Position numbers and translations under genes: made by a program
Assembly (NCBI GenBank): GCA_009829735.1
Contig: CM020618.1
Span: forward strand, 11,995,119 to 12,059,118
Direction of reading: 5' to 3'
Length of the DNA stretch: 64,000 nucleotides
From: Pyropia yezoensis
Taxonomy: Eukaryota; Rhodophyta; Bangiophyceae; Bangiales; Bangiaceae
Shown: positions 62,366 to 64,000 of the stretch, piece after piece
Layout: every line of letters starts with the position of its first letter
Numbering within the stretch: the first letter of the stretch is position 1
The notes under the pieces: model-generated
Seen by the model: only the letters and a program-made list of their open reading frames with translations
The model's database searches: none
Told to the model about the DNA's origin: nothing

Positions 62366-63999
62366 TCGTTTCCCGCCGACTTGGCGTCCGAATCTGAGGG
62401 CGAAGGGGACGACGACGAGTCCGAGGACGACGTGTCCGCCCCCTCCGTCGAGGGTGTGGCGACCGCCACCACTGGTCTAGACCCACCCTCGCGGCGTGAA
62501 CGCACTTCGTTCGTAGCCGACTTCTTACTCGCATTCCTAACAAGCTGTTGGATGCGTTTACTCAACTTGGGGCAATCATATGCCCAGTGACCATCGGAGT
62601 TGCAGTTCCAACACCGATGATCAGTTCCCAGAGGGGTCTTCCCAACTGGGGAAGACGACGAGGTACCTTGGGAAGTTCCCACGGCAGCTACCACCCTCTC
62701 CTTGCGGATTCGGCGTGCCTCTCGCAACTCTCTGGCCTGGCGCGCCTCTTCCCGTTCCTTGGCCAACTCGGCCTGACGCTCCTGGCGTTGTTCCTCCCGC
62801 AACTTGCGGTAGGCCTCGCCTCTGCGGTAGGCGAACCTAGCCAACTCGGCCAGGGTCGCCCGGGCAGTGTTATGCTCCCGGGTCTCCATCCGGACTGACC
62901 AGTGGAGTCCTTCCACAAACCGACTCTTCACCACAGCTTGTGGATGAAGAAACCCACAAAGATTGTTGAGCTTACGGACTCGCTCCGCAAAGGACAACTC
63001 GTCCTCCGCCTCTTCCTGATGGGCTTGCGTAAACTCCTCGACTTGAGAAGCCAACGCCGCTTCATCAACCATGGCCCTCAACAACCAGTTGACGAGCTCC
63101 AAATAGGACGTCACCTCCCCAGCGCCTCCACTTGAGGAGCTGGGCATGACGGACATAAGTTCTGTCCGCAGGTCTCCCTTCGTAAACTCCTGTAGCATGT
63201 AAAAAGCCATGCCTTCACTTATGGCATTGTCGTCACAGGCTTTTGTGAAACGACGTAGGAACTCAAAGACACGGAGGGGGGGAGTTCCATCCCACTCCGC
63301 TTTGTGCCCAAAAGAGTGAAGTGCATTCTTCTTGGCACGGCCCATGGCTCGGGCCTGGTCAGGACCATACGCCACCGACTTGTTGTGGAGGGCGTAGGTC
63401 TCACAGTCAAAGATCCTCTGGTAGACCGGGTTGGCTACCTGGATCTTGGGCGGCACCTCACGTTGAGGGAACAGCCGCTGTGGCACTGGGGTAAGTTCAC
63501 CCACAGTGCCTGTAGTCCGGCGCGGCGCGCTTGGTGTAGCCGCCGGTGTTGTCGGGGGGAACTCCCCCATGAAGGGCGTACGCCCCACCGAGTATGGTGT
63601 GGCTCCCTCGTTGGGAGTCACAGGGGTCGCCCCCTGTTCAGGGCGGCCCGAGATAGGTGTCAGGGGGGACACCCCCTGCGCCTGCGGGCTCGAAGGCCCC
63701 AATCCGGTCTGGACATTAAGGCCATCTGGCAAACTCGCCACAATCTGATTCAGAATAGTATTCGTCATCGTGACCACCAGGTCCGGCAAAGTCTGCCGCA
63801 ACACAGTGGTCGCCTCCCGACGGACAGTTTCCGCGAGGAGTGGATTGACGACTCCAGTTGAGTCTCGGTCCACCTCCGGGAGTCCACCTGAGGGGTAACC
63901 ACGTTCCTCAGGGGTCTCAACCGGGGGCATGGGCGCGAGCCCATCGCCGACCAACGGAGGTCCGCCGTCCTCCGAAAGCCTAGTTGGCGATGGCTCCAT
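62362..63999 (-). CDS. gag: gag, copy B
   Basis: 545 residues. The ATG at 63997-63999 is at the window edge, so a more upstream start cannot be excluded. The first 190 residues are Pro/Gly/Thr-rich. A capsid-like helical region follows (FEFLRRFTKACDDNAISEGM; ELVNWLLRAMVDEAALASQV; FAERVRKLNNLCGFLHPQAV), then a long Arg/Glu helix, one CCHC knuckle (CWNCNSDGHWAYDC) and an acidic Ser/Asp tail. It forms the particle shell and binds element RNA. Unusually large N-terminal extension for a chromovirus Gag. Confidence 0.93.
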   Translation of the reverse strand: MEPSPTRLSEDGGPPLVGDGLAPMPPVETPEERGYPSGGLPEVDRDSTGVVNPLLAETVRREATTVLRQTLPDLVVTMTNTILNQIVASLPDGLNVQTGLGPSSPQAQGVSPLTPISGRPEQGATPVTPNEGATPYSVGRTPFMGEFPPTTPAATPSAPRRTTGTVGELTPVPQRLFPQREVPPKIQVANPVYQRIFDCETYALHNKSVAYGPDQARAMGRAKKNALHSFGHKAEWDGTPPLRVFEFLRRFTKACDDNAISEGMAFYMLQEFTKGDLRTELMSVMPSSSSGGAGEVTSYLELVNWLLRAMVDEAALASQVEEFTQAHQEEAEDELSFAERVRKLNNLCGFLHPQAVVKSRFVEGLHWSVRMETREHNTARATLAELARFAYRRGEAYRKLREEQRQERQAELAKEREEARQARELREARRIRKERVVAAVGTSQGTSSSSPVGKTPLGTDHRCWNCNSDGHWAYDCPKLSKRIQQLVRNASKKSATNEVRSRREGGSRPVVAVATPSTEGADTSSSDSSSSPSPSDSDAKSAGNE

Positions 64000-64000
64000 G

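Larger units (their letters stand above)
55518..64000 (-). mobile_element. Ty3/gypsy chromovirus, copy B (cut by window end)
   Basis: Same family as copy A but on the minus strand: gag, pol, antisense ORF (plus strand), polypurine tract and 3' LTR. The 5' LTR lies beyond the window. CACTC (55513-55517) is the inner flank, the expected target duplication. Gag, pol and the antisense ORF all look whole, making this the better-preserved copy. Confidence 0.95.

Overview
The window looks like a very GC-rich, intron-poor eukaryotic nuclear genome. The best guess is a bangiophyte red alga (Porphyra/Pyropia type). This is an inference from single-exon housekeeping genes in long Gly/Ala/Pro-biased frames, plastid-type genes (Tic62-like NAD(P)-binding protein, organelle-type PurU), a secreted protein ending in a Hedgehog-type Hint domain (Hog proteins are known from red algae), and a heavy load of Ty3/gypsy elements and cut-and-paste transposons. 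No bacterial operons, CRISPR arrays or intact rRNA/tRNA genes were seen.

Layout. Positions 1-7294 and 55518-64000 are two copies of one Ty3/gypsy chromovirus family in opposite orientation, with their 3' LTRs facing inward. Each carries gag, a chromodomain-bearing pol and, between pol and the 3' LTR, a long antisense ORF with an SR-like tail. The left copy is cut by the window start inside gag, the right one by the window end near the gag start. A solo LTR of the same family lies at 20908-21374 with a perfect 5-bp target duplication.

Between them on the left are two related pogo/Tigger-like DNA transposons. Element 1 (7693-9871) carries a 361-bp near-perfect inverted repeat of its own transposase gene. 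Element 2 (10447-20720) has 42-bp terminal inverted repeats and is split by a complete young chromovirus (element C, 11388-18859; two 847-bp LTRs that look identical; duplicated GAAGG). Element C carries an extra zinc-finger ORF upstream of gag.

The centre (about 23.4-45 kb) is the host gene island: a Frag1/DRAM/Sfk1-like membrane protein (+), thiamin pyrophosphokinase (-), formyltetrahydrofolate deformylase PurU (-), a secreted His/Gly-rich Hint protein (+), a Dbp8/DDX49-type DEAD-box helicase (+), a huge Pro/Ala/Thr/Ser-rich ORF of doubtful reality (-), and a Tic62-like plastid NAD(P)-binding protein (-). Homopolymer G/C runs make several ends uncertain.

The right part (about 45.6-54.7 kb) holds a Plavaka/CMC-type transposase with three introns and, divergently, a large unrecognised protein that may be its partner. 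No functional pathway joins the host genes; the clearest connections in the window are between mobile elements (nesting, solo LTR, inverted copies).
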